Assembly (NCBI GenBank): GCA_024398635.1
Contig: JAKSIV010000008.1
Location: 28,603-92,602, forward strand
DNA: 64,000 nucleotides
From: Bacteroidaceae bacterium
GTDB lineage: Bacteria > Bacteroidota > Bacteroidia > Bacteroidales > Bacteroidaceae
Direction of reading: 5' to 3'
How positions within the stretch are numbered: the first letter of the stretch is position 1; each line of letters begins with the position of its first letter. The notes below the pieces were generated by a model. It had not been told where the DNA came from. It saw nothing but the letters and a program-made list of their open reading frames with translations, and did not search any database. Both the position numbers and the translations under genes were made by a program. Shown here piece after piece: positions 54,419-62,313 of the stretch.

Positions 54419-55795
54419 TCACCAAACTCTACACTCAAGTTCTATGCCCCAGCCTTCAAACTCTGCCAGATACAAAGGTTTCCTCACTTCCGGATCTACA
54501 AAACCATAATGACTGTAATCGGGTCTTTTGCCCAAGTGGCTGTCATCCTGCCTATTCTCCGGCTTCTTGATACCCTGCTTTATTACAGCATCGTCATCAC
54601 CCATCTCTTTAGCCTGCTGTACCTTAAGGCGAACATCATCCTCATCAAATTCAACAGTGGGATCATTCCGCACCAACCAGCCTATCTCAGGTCTGAGAGC
54701 CATAGTCGCCGTATCCTGTGCCAAGCCCACTATTCCTCCGCGCAGATCCAAAGAGTTTATGCCGATGCAGTTACCCATATCATCCTCAAAATATTGAATA
54801 ATCGGAACGCTTGTCATAAGTGGAGGCAGTTTATGTCCATATGGTATAGCTGACGGACGCTCTCCTCTGGTATCAAAAGGAATGAATTCCAGGAACCACC
54901 CGTTAAACGGAGTGGGACCGTATTTTGGCAGACATCCGCCACCAGCCTTGAGATGAAAATCATAAGGACGGCCCTTAATGGCCATATTCCACCAGAACTT
55001 CAGATTAGGATTACCCTTCGATGCCGAAACAAACTCCGCCAATATGGGGTCCAGCTTATCTGTCCATGATTTTACTCCGAATTCGCCCAACTTCCGGGTC
55101 TTTTCACGCAGCAGGCGCCAATCATCGGGAGTACCCTCAAGCGTTATACTGGGAATGCCACACCCCGAAACCAAATTCAAATAATCAAAGTACTGCTTTA
55201 CGGTCTCCATAAGGGTAATCTGCGACACCATCCTCTCTATCATTCCTGTTGTAGAGAAGTTACAGGTTATGAGTTCGGCAACATCGCCTTTGGTCTCCTT
55301 TGCTATCAATTCCGCAAATTTCTCAACCTTCTGCGCCGCAGTTGTTTCGGGCGTAGTTTTTATTAAAAGAGTCTCTTTTCCCTCATGGCCTACCAGATAC
55401 TGACGGAAACTTTCAGGATCACGGTTTACATACTGAGAGTAACCATTACAGATTATAATCCACATGATATCAGGTGACAGGACTATGGGCCGATGCTGGG
55501 CATATGCCAGACATACCATTGAAAAGAATGCGTTGTCATCACCATCAACCAGCGACTTGTCAGCAAAACTGGAGCCCAGATAGGGCTTACCTTCGGCCCA
55601 CTTGCGGCCCAGATTCTCACCATTCTTTTCTGGGAGCAAATCATCGGCAATCTCCACATCCTCAACCTTAAAGGTTACTGCTCCGGGTGCAACTGTCACG
55701 ATATCCTCCAATGAAGCATTCTTTATCTTCTTGGCCCCAATGACTCCTGTTCCAAACAACAGAGCCAACACACATGCTAAAACCAATTTTTTCAT
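54419..55795 (-). CDS. Exported DUF4419 protein, copy A
   Basis: 458 aa from ATG 55795 (MKKLVLACVLALLFGTGVIGA), a clear signal peptide. DUF4419 features: QHRPIVLSPDIMWIIICNGY, ITCNFSTTGMIERMVSQITL, GCGIPSITLEGTPDDWRLL and the later FNGWFLEFIPFD. Function of the family is unknown. Tandem paralogue of the next gene, 10 bases away. It has extra C-terminal residues with Asp/Lys-rich segments absent from copy B. Confidence 0.85.
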   Translation of the reverse strand: MKKLVLACVLALLFGTGVIGAKKIKNASLEDIVTVAPGAVTFKVEDVEIADDLLPEKNGENLGRKWAEGKPYLGSSFADKSLVDGDDNAFFSMVCLAYAQHRPIVLSPDIMWIIICNGYSQYVNRDPESFRQYLVGHEGKETLLIKTTPETTAAQKVEKFAELIAKETKGDVAELITCNFSTTGMIERMVSQITLMETVKQYFDYLNLVSGCGIPSITLEGTPDDWRLLREKTRKLGEFGVKSWTDKLDPILAEFVSASKGNPNLKFWWNMAIKGRPYDFHLKAGGGCLPKYGPTPFNGWFLEFIPFDTRGERPSAIPYGHKLPPLMTSVPIIQYFEDDMGNCIGINSLDLRGGIVGLAQDTATMALRPEIGWLVRNDPTVEFDEDDVRLKVQQAKEMGDDDAVIKQGIKKPENRQDDSHLGKRPDYSHYGFVDPEVRKPLYLAEFEGWGIELECRVW

Positions 55796-55805
55796 TGTAT
55801 CATTT

Positions 55806-57338
55806 TTAAAGTTGAACAACAATAGCATCGGGGAACTGGCGCAGGATATCGGCTTTCTGTTCATCGGTCATGGGAGCCTTTACGGTCAGTTCTTCCACAC
55901 CTACAATACGGCACCATTCACCCAGGTCTGACGGTACGGTTATAGGCTCAAGTGAGAGAATCTCAATATTCCTGCAATTGTTATGAGGATGCTTTTTAAG
56001 CATTGTATTCGGGAACCCTATAAACACCCATGTATCGGTAGTTCCGAATATCTGATATATTACTGATGAATTAATAAACTTCTTGCCGTCGCCATAATTC
56101 TTAAGGAATTCCAACTCACCGGGTTCCAGTTTATCAATAGCCAGTCCTGAGCCTATCTCCTCACGAACCATCCAGCTCATGGCAGGTTTGAGAGTATGGT
56201 TATCCCAATCCATCTCCATCCCTATGAATCCGGCACAAAGTTCAAGATTATGGGTTTCCTCGCTGCCGTCCGGCATATGCATCACATATTTTACGGGAGC
56301 CTTCTTTATCTCAGAGCAAACCTTGGTATTATGGGTCACAACCTCGGGCGTCCTTTCTATATGGTTACGGTTACTGAACCTGTCCGTTTCATAGAACGGG
56401 AAGAACACCGTGAACCATCCGTTATACTCAGCCGGTATATCACCGCCTCCGCAGCCTCCACGGCCCTCTCTTGCGGGCATATACACATTCACCATATCCC
56501 GCCAGAAATCACGGTTGACCTTACCCTCCGATGCATTCACGAACTCATCAATTACAGGCTTCAGTTTTCTTAGCCACCATCCAAGGTCCAATCCGTTGAG
56601 CCTTGACAGACGCGAGCGGATCTCCTTCCAGTCATCGGGAGTACCAAGAAGAGTAATATCCGGAATACCGCATCCCATATAGTGAACCTCATACTTAAAG
56701 AACTTCTTTACGCTCTCCATCATGGAAATCTGCGATGTAACGCGTTCAAGAGCGCCTGTAGTAGAGAAATTGCAGACCATAAGATCAGAGAACTTTGACG
56801 TCATGTTGCTGTCTATCAAGTCGCTGAAAGCCTGAATGATATAATCCCAGTCCCCTTCATTCTCAAACACATCACTATATGTCTCTACTATTAATGTACA
56901 CTGGTCTTCAAAGTCCACCAGGCGCTTACGCAACTGCTCCGCATTCTCATTAATATGAGTTGCTATACCCTGGCTTATAAGCAGCCAGATCATATCAGGT
57001 GACAGCACCAGCGAATAATGCTTGTCAAATGCAGTCAGGAAACCTTCAAAGCAGGCATTACGGTCAAAGCAAACCAGCTTGGTATCTGTCGCGCTGTGAG
57101 TTCTTATATTATAGTTTGATTCGGCAATCTCAGATGCACCAAGAATACTCTCCCAGCATTCCTGACCAGATATCTCATCCAACGGAGCCTTAGGTATATC
57201 CTTATTTTCAACATGGAACTTAACTCCGCCTCCCTCCAGAAACACCACATTCTTACTGACCTTTACCTTATTGTCCCTTTTGGCGTAAGCCACGCTCACG
57301 CACATAAGAGAAATGAGAATAAACACAAGCTTCTTCAT
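55806..57338 (-). CDS. Exported DUF4419 protein, copy B
   Basis: 510 aa from ATG 57338 (MKKLVFILISLMCVSVAYA), signal peptide. Matches copy A motif by motif: HYSLVLSPDMIWLLISQGI, VCNFSTTGALERVTSQISM, GCGIPDITLLGTPDDWKEI, YNGWFTVFFPFY. Transcribed before copy A from the TACTTTTG box at 57369. Both exported copies are likely to act in the periplasm or at the surface; nothing more can be said. Confidence 0.85.
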   Translation of the reverse strand: MKKLVFILISLMCVSVAYAKRDNKVKVSKNVVFLEGGGVKFHVENKDIPKAPLDEISGQECWESILGASEIAESNYNIRTHSATDTKLVCFDRNACFEGFLTAFDKHYSLVLSPDMIWLLISQGIATHINENAEQLRKRLVDFEDQCTLIVETYSDVFENEGDWDYIIQAFSDLIDSNMTSKFSDLMVCNFSTTGALERVTSQISMMESVKKFFKYEVHYMGCGIPDITLLGTPDDWKEIRSRLSRLNGLDLGWWLRKLKPVIDEFVNASEGKVNRDFWRDMVNVYMPAREGRGGCGGGDIPAEYNGWFTVFFPFYETDRFSNRNHIERTPEVVTHNTKVCSEIKKAPVKYVMHMPDGSEETHNLELCAGFIGMEMDWDNHTLKPAMSWMVREEIGSGLAIDKLEPGELEFLKNYGDGKKFINSSVIYQIFGTTDTWVFIGFPNTMLKKHPHNNCRNIEILSLEPITVPSDLGEWCRIVGVEELTVKAPMTDEQKADILRQFPDAIVVQL

Positions 57339-57368
57339 ATTGTTGTCGCATTTTGATTTGTTCTGCGA

Positions 57369-57376
57369 CAAAAGTA
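57369..57376 (-). promoter_or_regulatory. -7 promoter box of the DUF4419 pair
   Basis: Minus strand TACTTTTG, 30 bases upstream of the ATG at 57338. Confidence 0.55.
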
Positions 57377-57406
57377 TGAAGCCCTCTTGCGGCCAACAAG
57401 CAATCA

Positions 57407-57451
57407 GCGTTGCATTACCGTTGCAAGCATCTTGCAACGGTAATGCAACGC
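57407..57451. repeat. Perfect 21-base inverted repeat
   Basis: GCGTTGCATTACCGTTGCAAG (in part) at 57407-57427 and its exact complement at 57431-57451, loop CAT. No T-run follows on either strand, so it is not an ordinary terminator. Confidence 0.85.
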
Positions 57452-57454
57452 CCT

Positions 57455-57486
57455 AAAAAAGTACAATTGGGGTCTGCCCCCTTTTG
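57455..57486. repeat. GGGGTCTGACCCC palindrome, copy 3 (broken)
   Basis: AAAAAAGTACAATTGGGGTCTG matches the left arm of copy 1, but the right arm is replaced by CCCCCTTTTG. It sits directly after the antiporter stop. Confidence 0.65.
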
Positions 57487-57487
57487 C

Positions 57488-58762
57488 TCATTTGCGGCCG
57501 AAGATGATGGAAAGAACAACGCAGATGCCTACGGCAAAGGGGTAGTAAAGATAGGGAATAATCTGCGTGGTGACAAGACCGGTCAGGCCGGCAGCCATAA
57601 GCAACTGGGCTCCGTAAGGTATGATACCCTGCACAAAGCAACTAAAGACATCCATCAGGCTGGCGGCGCGGCGTTTGGGAATATCAAATTTCTCAGATAT
57701 ATCATTGACAATACCACCCACGGTAATGATTGCTATGGTGTTGTTTGCGGTACAGAAATTGGCCAGAGCCGTTAGAAGGCCGATGCTGAATTCGGCCCCA
57801 CGACGACCGCGGGCACGCTTTACCACACTGCGCATTATGTAATCCAAACCGCCGTTGTAGCGTATTATACCCAACATTCCGCCGGCCAGCATAGTAACAA
57901 TGATAAGATCACCCATACCGGCTATACCCTGGCCCATGGAGCCCAGGAAACCAAACCAGTCAAGCGAGTCAGTGCCGAACCCCACAACAGCATTCAGCAG
58001 CAGGCCTATCACAAGCACCAGGGTCACGTCAATACCACAGAGTGCCAGCACGATGACAGACAGGTAAGGCAACAGCTTGAGCCACTCGATAGGTTGAACA
58101 TCGGACACGGAATTTATGCTCAAACCTTTGAAAATGTAATAACCCGCAACCACAATTACAGCCGGCAGCACAATCATTAAATTGGCCTTGAATTTCTCGT
58201 GCATGGCACAGCCCACGGCACGCGTAGCCGCGATGGTGGTATCGGATATGAATGACAGATTATCGCCAAAGAACGATCCGCCCACAACCAGGGCGGCCAT
58301 CATAGCCTGGCTCATTCCAGTCTCCTCGGCTATACCGCTTGCTATCGGGACCAAAGCCACGATTGTACCCACGCTGGTACCTATGGCCAACGATACAAAA
58401 CATGCCGTAAGGAACAGTCCTGCAAGCAGAAAATGACTCGGGATAATATGGAGCGTAAAGTTTACAGTAGCCTCAATGGAACCAATCTCCTTGGCCGATC
58501 CCGCAAAAGCGCCCGCCAGCATGAATATCCACACCATAAGCATGATATTCCAGTGTCCGGCACTCTCCGAGAACACGTTGATGCGCCCGCTGAGCTCACC
58601 CGGGGTGATAGCCACCGCATAGACCGATGCCACCAGGAATGCCGATGAAACCGGCACCCTGTAAAAATCGCCCGCCAGAAGCGACGATACCAGATAAACT
58701 ATCAGAAAAACAATGATGGGGCTCAAAGCCAAGAGCCCCGGCATCTTAATTTTATTACTCAT
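57488..58762 (-). CDS. NhaC-family Na+/H+ antiporter-like transporter
   Basis: 424 aa, about eleven membrane segments. NhaC-type segments: SLAIGTSVGTIVALVPIA, VVGGSFFGDNLSFISDTTIA and ANFCTANNTIAIITVGGIV. NhaC relatives carry Na+/H+ or small organic anions, so substrate is uncertain. Its ATG directly follows the stop of the guanylyltransferase gene (no gap), so the two are co-transcribed, an unusual functional pairing. Confidence 0.85.
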   Translation of the reverse strand: MSNKIKMPGLLALSPIIVFLIVYLVSSLLAGDFYRVPVSSAFLVASVYAVAITPGELSGRINVFSESAGHWNIMLMVWIFMLAGAFAGSAKEIGSIEATVNFTLHIIPSHFLLAGLFLTACFVSLAIGTSVGTIVALVPIASGIAEETGMSQAMMAALVVGGSFFGDNLSFISDTTIAATRAVGCAMHEKFKANLMIVLPAVIVVAGYYIFKGLSINSVSDVQPIEWLKLLPYLSVIVLALCGIDVTLVLVIGLLLNAVVGFGTDSLDWFGFLGSMGQGIAGMGDLIIVTMLAGGMLGIIRYNGGLDYIMRSVVKRARGRRGAEFSIGLLTALANFCTANNTIAIITVGGIVNDISEKFDIPKRRAASLMDVFSCFVQGIIPYGAQLLMAAGLTGLVTTQIIPYLYYPFAVGICVVLSIIFGRK

Positions 58763-59851
58763 TTAAGAGTACTTTTCGCCATACTTGAGCATGGCGTCGT
58801 TTATGTATTTCTTAAAGTCCGTCTCGTTGTTACGACGGCATATAACCAGCACATCATCAGTATCCACCACCAGGAACTCGCTCAGGTCATCAATCACCAC
58901 CAGCTTTTTCTCCTTGTTGCACAAGAACATACTGTTGTTACAGTTGTAGACCTGATAGTTGTACATACCCAGCACGTTACCGTTACCGTCCTTGGCGCAA
59001 TAATCATAGAGCAGATCCCAGCTCTCAATATCGTTCCAGCTGAAATCACCTATGGCCATGCAAACCTTATCGGTCTTTTCAAGAATACCGTAGTCAATAG
59101 AGATATGGGGGAATGCCTCATAAACCGAATAGAGCAGGCTTCGGCGCTCGTCTCGGTTATGCTTGGTATCATAGATACGGTTAAACTGAGATATCATGTC
59201 AGGAAGATGAGTCTTGGCAATATCAATGTAAGCATTCACGTTCCACATAAGGATACCAGAGTTCCAGTAGAATTCACCGCTGTCCACAAAAACCTTGGCA
59301 AATGACTCCTCGGGTTTCTCAGTGAAAGTACGTACGCTGTAAATGCCCTCGGCCTTCTTCTCATCAATCTGGATATATCCAAACCTGGTCTCGGGACGGG
59401 TTGGTTTGATGCCTACCGTAAGAATGCAACTGTTCTCACTCACAAAAGACATACCCTTCTCAATCACATCGATATAAGGTTTCTCATCCTTAATGACAAG
59501 GTCCGATGGAACCACCAGAATATTGGCATTGGGGTTAATGTCGCGGATATGATACGATGCAAGCGTAATGCTGGGTGCCGTACCTTTCATTACCGGCTCA
59601 CGCAACACCTGCAGCGGGTTCAGGTCCGGTAGTTGCGTACAGACATCCTCATAAAAATCCAGGTTTGTAGAAACAATGATATTCTCCTCGGGGAAAATAC
59701 GTTTCATTCGCTCAACCGTCTCCTTAAGCAACGTATGACCGTTGTTATTGAAATCAAGAAACTGTTTGGGCATACCCTTGCGGCTCAAAGGCCAAAGTCT
59801 GGTGCCAAATCCACCAGCCAAGACAACGCAGAAATTATCTGATCCTAACAT
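58763..59851 (-). CDS. Mannose-1-phosphate guanylyltransferase
   Basis: 362 aa from ATG 59851 (MLGSDNFCVVLAGG); the frame extends to 59896. Nucleotidyltransferase start VVLAGGFGTRLWPLSRKG, then MPKQFLD; later FTEKPEESFAKVFVDSGEFY, NSGILMWNVNAY, DYGILEKTD. Makes GDP-mannose for surface glycans; the isomerase domain of larger ManC proteins is absent. Fits with the O-antigen ligase-like gene nearby. Confidence 0.92.
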   Translation of the reverse strand: MLGSDNFCVVLAGGFGTRLWPLSRKGMPKQFLDFNNNGHTLLKETVERMKRIFPEENIIVSTNLDFYEDVCTQLPDLNPLQVLREPVMKGTAPSITLASYHIRDINPNANILVVPSDLVIKDEKPYIDVIEKGMSFVSENSCILTVGIKPTRPETRFGYIQIDEKKAEGIYSVRTFTEKPEESFAKVFVDSGEFYWNSGILMWNVNAYIDIAKTHLPDMISQFNRIYDTKHNRDERRSLLYSVYEAFPHISIDYGILEKTDKVCMAIGDFSWNDIESWDLLYDYCAKDGNGNVLGMYNYQVYNCNNSMFLCNKEKKLVVIDDLSEFLVVDTDDVLVICRRNNETDFKKYINDAMLKYGEKYS

Positions 59852-59997
59852 AGTACCTTTTTGAATGCTACGAAGATATCGCATATTCTGAAACAATCAA
59901 GCTTTTCAGGGCTAAAAACGCAGTCATTCAAAAAAAACAGTGCCTTTCCCCTATGTTTCATCAAATTGTTGTACCTTCGCGGCGGTTTTGATACCAA

Positions 59998-60079
59998 GCC
60001 CAGATGGCGGAATCGGTAGACGCGCTGGTCTCAAACACCAGTGGGGCGACCCGTGCCGGTTCGACCCCGGCTCTGGGTA
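59998..60079 (+). tRNA. tRNA-Leu (anticodon CAA)
   Basis: 82 nt, class II with a variable arm (TGGGGCGACCCG). Acceptor GCCCAGA/TCTGGGT, anticodon loop CTCAAAC gives CAA, T-arm CCGGTTCGACCCCGG. CCA not encoded. A terminator that continues the acceptor sequence follows. Confidence 0.93.
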
Positions 60080-60140
60080 CGGAAAAAGAGAGGTTTTTCG
60101 CCTCTCTTTTTCCGTACCCAGGCCGGGGCCGAACCCGTTC
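60055..60140. repeat. Imperfect palindrome joining the tRNA-Leu 3' end to its mirror
   Basis: Downstream sequence 60101-60140, read on the opposite strand, gives GGTTCGGCCCCGGC then CTGGGTACGGAAAAAGAGAGG, nearly the same as tRNA-Leu T-arm, acceptor end and trailer (60056-60093). The inner 19 bases (60075-60093 with 60101-60119) are perfectly paired. Confidence 0.75.
60075..60119 (+). terminator. Terminator of tRNA-Leu
   Basis: GGAAAAAGAGAGG / CCTCTCTTTTTCC core hairpin with TTTTTCG loop; the 3' arm itself has the T-run CTTTTTCC. Confidence 0.7.
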
Positions 60141-60259
60141 CTTATTTTAGTTCGCCACAGCGAACAGGGCGGCCCTCCGGCCGCTCTCGCTCGCATACTC
60201 GCTTCGCCCCAATACATTTGCACCTGAGTAATTATTTTCAATTGAATATATAGCTTTTA

Positions 60260-60290
60260 TTTGGATAATTATGAAATATTGGTAACTTTG
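60260..60290 (+). promoter_or_regulatory. Promoter of the ParDE pair
   Basis: TTTG (60260-60263), 19 bases, TAACTTTG (60283-60290): an exact Bacteroidetes -33/-7 pair, 19 bases before the antitoxin ATG. Confidence 0.75.
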
Positions 60291-60309
60291 CATTATTAAA
60301 GGTTTGATT

Positions 60310-60558
60310 ATGAAAACAACATCTGTAGCACTTGGTCCTCATTTTGAGGATTTTATACAAGCTAGCATCTTAAGTGGTCGCTATAACAATGCGAGTGAGG
60401 TGGTACGTGCCGGCTTGCGTCTGCTGGAAGATCAGGAACAGAGAATAGCAGCACTACGTACTGCCATAGAAGAAGGTTTGACCAGTGGCTGTGTGGAGGA
60501 TTTTGATTCGAAGGCTTACCTTCAGGAAATGAAAGCACGTAAACATGGCAAAGTATGA
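60310..60558 (+). CDS. ParD-type antitoxin
   Basis: 82 aa from ATG 60310; a TTG at 60304 would add two residues. Ribbon-helix-helix ParD family: TTSVALGPHFEDFIQASILS, GRYNNASEVVRAGLRLLEDQE, then an acidic tail that would cover the toxin. It overlaps the toxin start by 14 bases, the usual antitoxin-first order. Confidence 0.88.
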   Translation: MKTTSVALGPHFEDFIQASILSGRYNNASEVVRAGLRLLEDQEQRIAALRTAIEEGLTSGCVEDFDSKAYLQEMKARKHGKV

Positions 60559-60841
60559 CATATCCAAACAGGCCCTGGAAGACCTGTACAAAATCTGGGA
60601 ATATACCGTTGATACCTGGTCCGAAACACAAGCCGACAAGTATTATAAACTGCTTGAAAATGCCATGAACGAAATAGGCACAAGTCCACAGGAAACCGGA
60701 AAACCGTACGATGAGATTATGACTGGCCTAAAAGGCTATCATGCGGGAAAGCATTTGATATTCTATATCATTCAGGACAATGGCCGTGCTTTCATTGCGC
60801 GTATCCTCCATGAGAAGATGGATTATAAGCGCCATTTCTGA
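60545..60841 (+). CDS. ParE/RelE-superfamily toxin
   Basis: 98 aa. ParE fold segments ISKQALEDLYKIWEYTV, KPYDEIMTGLKGYHAGKHLI and the C-terminal ILHEKMDYKRHF. ParE toxins poison gyrase; RelE relatives cleave mRNA; the pairing with a ParD antitoxin favours ParE. Full length, so presumably active. Confidence 0.88.
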   Translation: MAKYDISKQALEDLYKIWEYTVDTWSETQADKYYKLLENAMNEIGTSPQETGKPYDEIMTGLKGYHAGKHLIFYIIQDNGRAFIARILHEKMDYKRHF

Positions 60842-60927
60842 TATATTTAGACCATTGCCAAATGTTTGTACTTATCCACCAGTCTGCTCAGTTCATCCAA
60901 CTCCTGATATAAAGCGGTTCGACTTTG

Positions 60928-61320
60928 TCACCTTTTCTTGCTGCTCCCGTACTGATCCGCTTTATTAAACATCTCCTCAAGGACAGTGTTTAAATCACAG
61001 TATTCACTAAAATCAGTAATTCCGATGTCAGTAGCACCAGGGCCATCAACAAGAACATGAGTGATTTTCTTACCATTCACGGTAATGTTACCGCTTTCAA
61101 TAACCCTACGGTGTATATCTTCCAAAAGCCGTGCAGGATCTGTGATGGTATCATCATCACAATAGACGACCTTGCCGTTTACAGCCATTTGGTGTACTTC
61201 CTTGCCGTTTATCATCAAAACACCGTTTTCATTAAACTTCATGACATCAGGATTGCGGCGAATGACTTCATCGGCCGATGCAGTTTCATCAAAAGTAGAT
61301 ACCCAAACAACGCTAAACAA
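60928..61320 (-). pseudogene. Fragment of a TonB-dependent receptor-like outer membrane protein
   Basis: 130 codons, opening only at a TTG (61318-61320) right after an in-frame stop. The unit SADEVIRRNPDVMKFNENGV-LMINGKEVHQMAVNGK and later ESGNITVNGKKITHVLVDG match the plug-region pattern (a motif of the type DGNITVNGKKVKKILVDG) of large Bacteroidetes outer membrane proteins of 800-900 residues. No signal peptide, no barrel. A relic, or a small derived protein. Confidence 0.5.
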
Positions 61321-61534
61321 AAAGCACTATCCTACATTAGATGATTAAATTGATTCATATCGATTGTTTTTACATCTTTAGATGCTTCGCGAAGAGGAAT
61401 AGGCTTTTCATGTATCAGCGCCAAAACTATGAGATTACTGAGTTTATCGCTTTCATTTTTGTGTTGATTACTGCGACAAAAGTATATCCCGGAAAATTCT
61501 CATACAAGGATTAGGCGTTGCAATACTGCTGCAA

Positions 61535-61706
61535 TTACACAATTGCAATCAGCTCTTGACCTATAGCGTGTAGTGTGGCGTAGATTTCTTCCAGGCGGGC
61601 CTTTGATGGTTTTTTTGCTCCGCTTATATATTGAGCAAAAAGGCTCTGCGATATGCCCATACGTCGGGCTATGGCCGATACATTCAGTTCCGGATGTGCT
61701 ATGAAT
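61535..61706 (-). pseudogene. C-terminal HTH fragment of an antitoxin-like protein
   Basis: Minus-strand frame from about 61706 to the stop at 61535. It reads IAHPELNVSAIARRMGISQS, then LFAQYISGAKKPSKARLEEI and YATLHAIGQELIAIV, an XRE-type helix-turn-helix of the kind found at the C-terminus of HicB-like and similar Bacteroides antitoxins. An in-frame TAA three codons upstream and no start codon show the N-terminal domain is gone. Confidence 0.65.
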
Positions 61707-61738
61707 TAATGAATAACACGACAAGATAAAGATTACGT

Positions 61739-61746
61739 TATCTTTG
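61739..61746 (+). promoter_or_regulatory. -7 promoter box of the GNAT gene
   Basis: TATCTTTG (TAnnTTTG), 7 bases before the ATG at 61754, implying a very short or no leader. Confidence 0.5.
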
Positions 61747-61753
61747 CAACACA

Positions 61754-62302
61754 ATGGAAAAAGGGATTACACTCATGAGAGCTACAGCGGCCGATTCACG
61801 GTTCATTGCTGAGAACGTACTGCGTGCGCTGCATATTGATGAGACCGATGAACGGCATATCAATCATCTGGCCGATATCAGCCGCCGCGAAGACACTCTG
61901 TACAGTTGGCGCAACTCCACAATTGCGCTTTACGACGGTGTGCAAGCCGGCCTGATGGTAGCTTATGATGGGGCCCGATACCGCCAGATGCGCGATATCA
62001 CATTCCCAATGATACGCATGTATGTGGGAGATGATTATCACAATATGGACGATGAATCCTGCGCCGGAGAATACTACCTGGACTCCCTTGCAGTACTGCC
62101 CGAGTACCGCAACAAAGGCATAGCATCTGCATTGATACAGGAGATGTTCCGCCAACGCGATGAAGCCGGCATACCCTTGGCCACCATCGCCGTCGACCCC
62201 GACAACGACACCGCCTACCGCCTCTACACCCGTAACGGATTCCGCCCCGATGGCCGGATATCCGTCTTTGGCACCACCTACGACCGCCTCATCTGCCCGT
62301 AA
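61754..62302 (+). CDS. GNAT-family N-acetyltransferase
   Basis: 182 aa. LDSLAVLPEYRNKGIASALI is the acetyl-CoA-binding motif A (RxxGxA), and TIAVDPDNDTAYRLYTRNGF the following motif B. Typical single-domain enzyme; substrate unknown. It converges on the O-antigen ligase-like gene, 11 bases apart. Confidence 0.9.
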   Translation: MEKGITLMRATAADSRFIAENVLRALHIDETDERHINHLADISRREDTLYSWRNSTIALYDGVQAGLMVAYDGARYRQMRDITFPMIRMYVGDDYHNMDDESCAGEYYLDSLAVLPEYRNKGIASALIQEMFRQRDEAGIPLATIAVDPDNDTAYRLYTRNGFRPDGRISVFGTTYDRLICP

Positions 62303-62313
62303 CTGCCTCAGCA

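Noticed and set aside
61332..61499. Minus-strand 55-codon frame between the two relics (contains LIVLALIHEKPIPLREASKD)
   Set aside because: Protein-like, and preceded by a TACTTTTG box, but no start codon at a sensible place and no family recognised; too weak to list as a gene.
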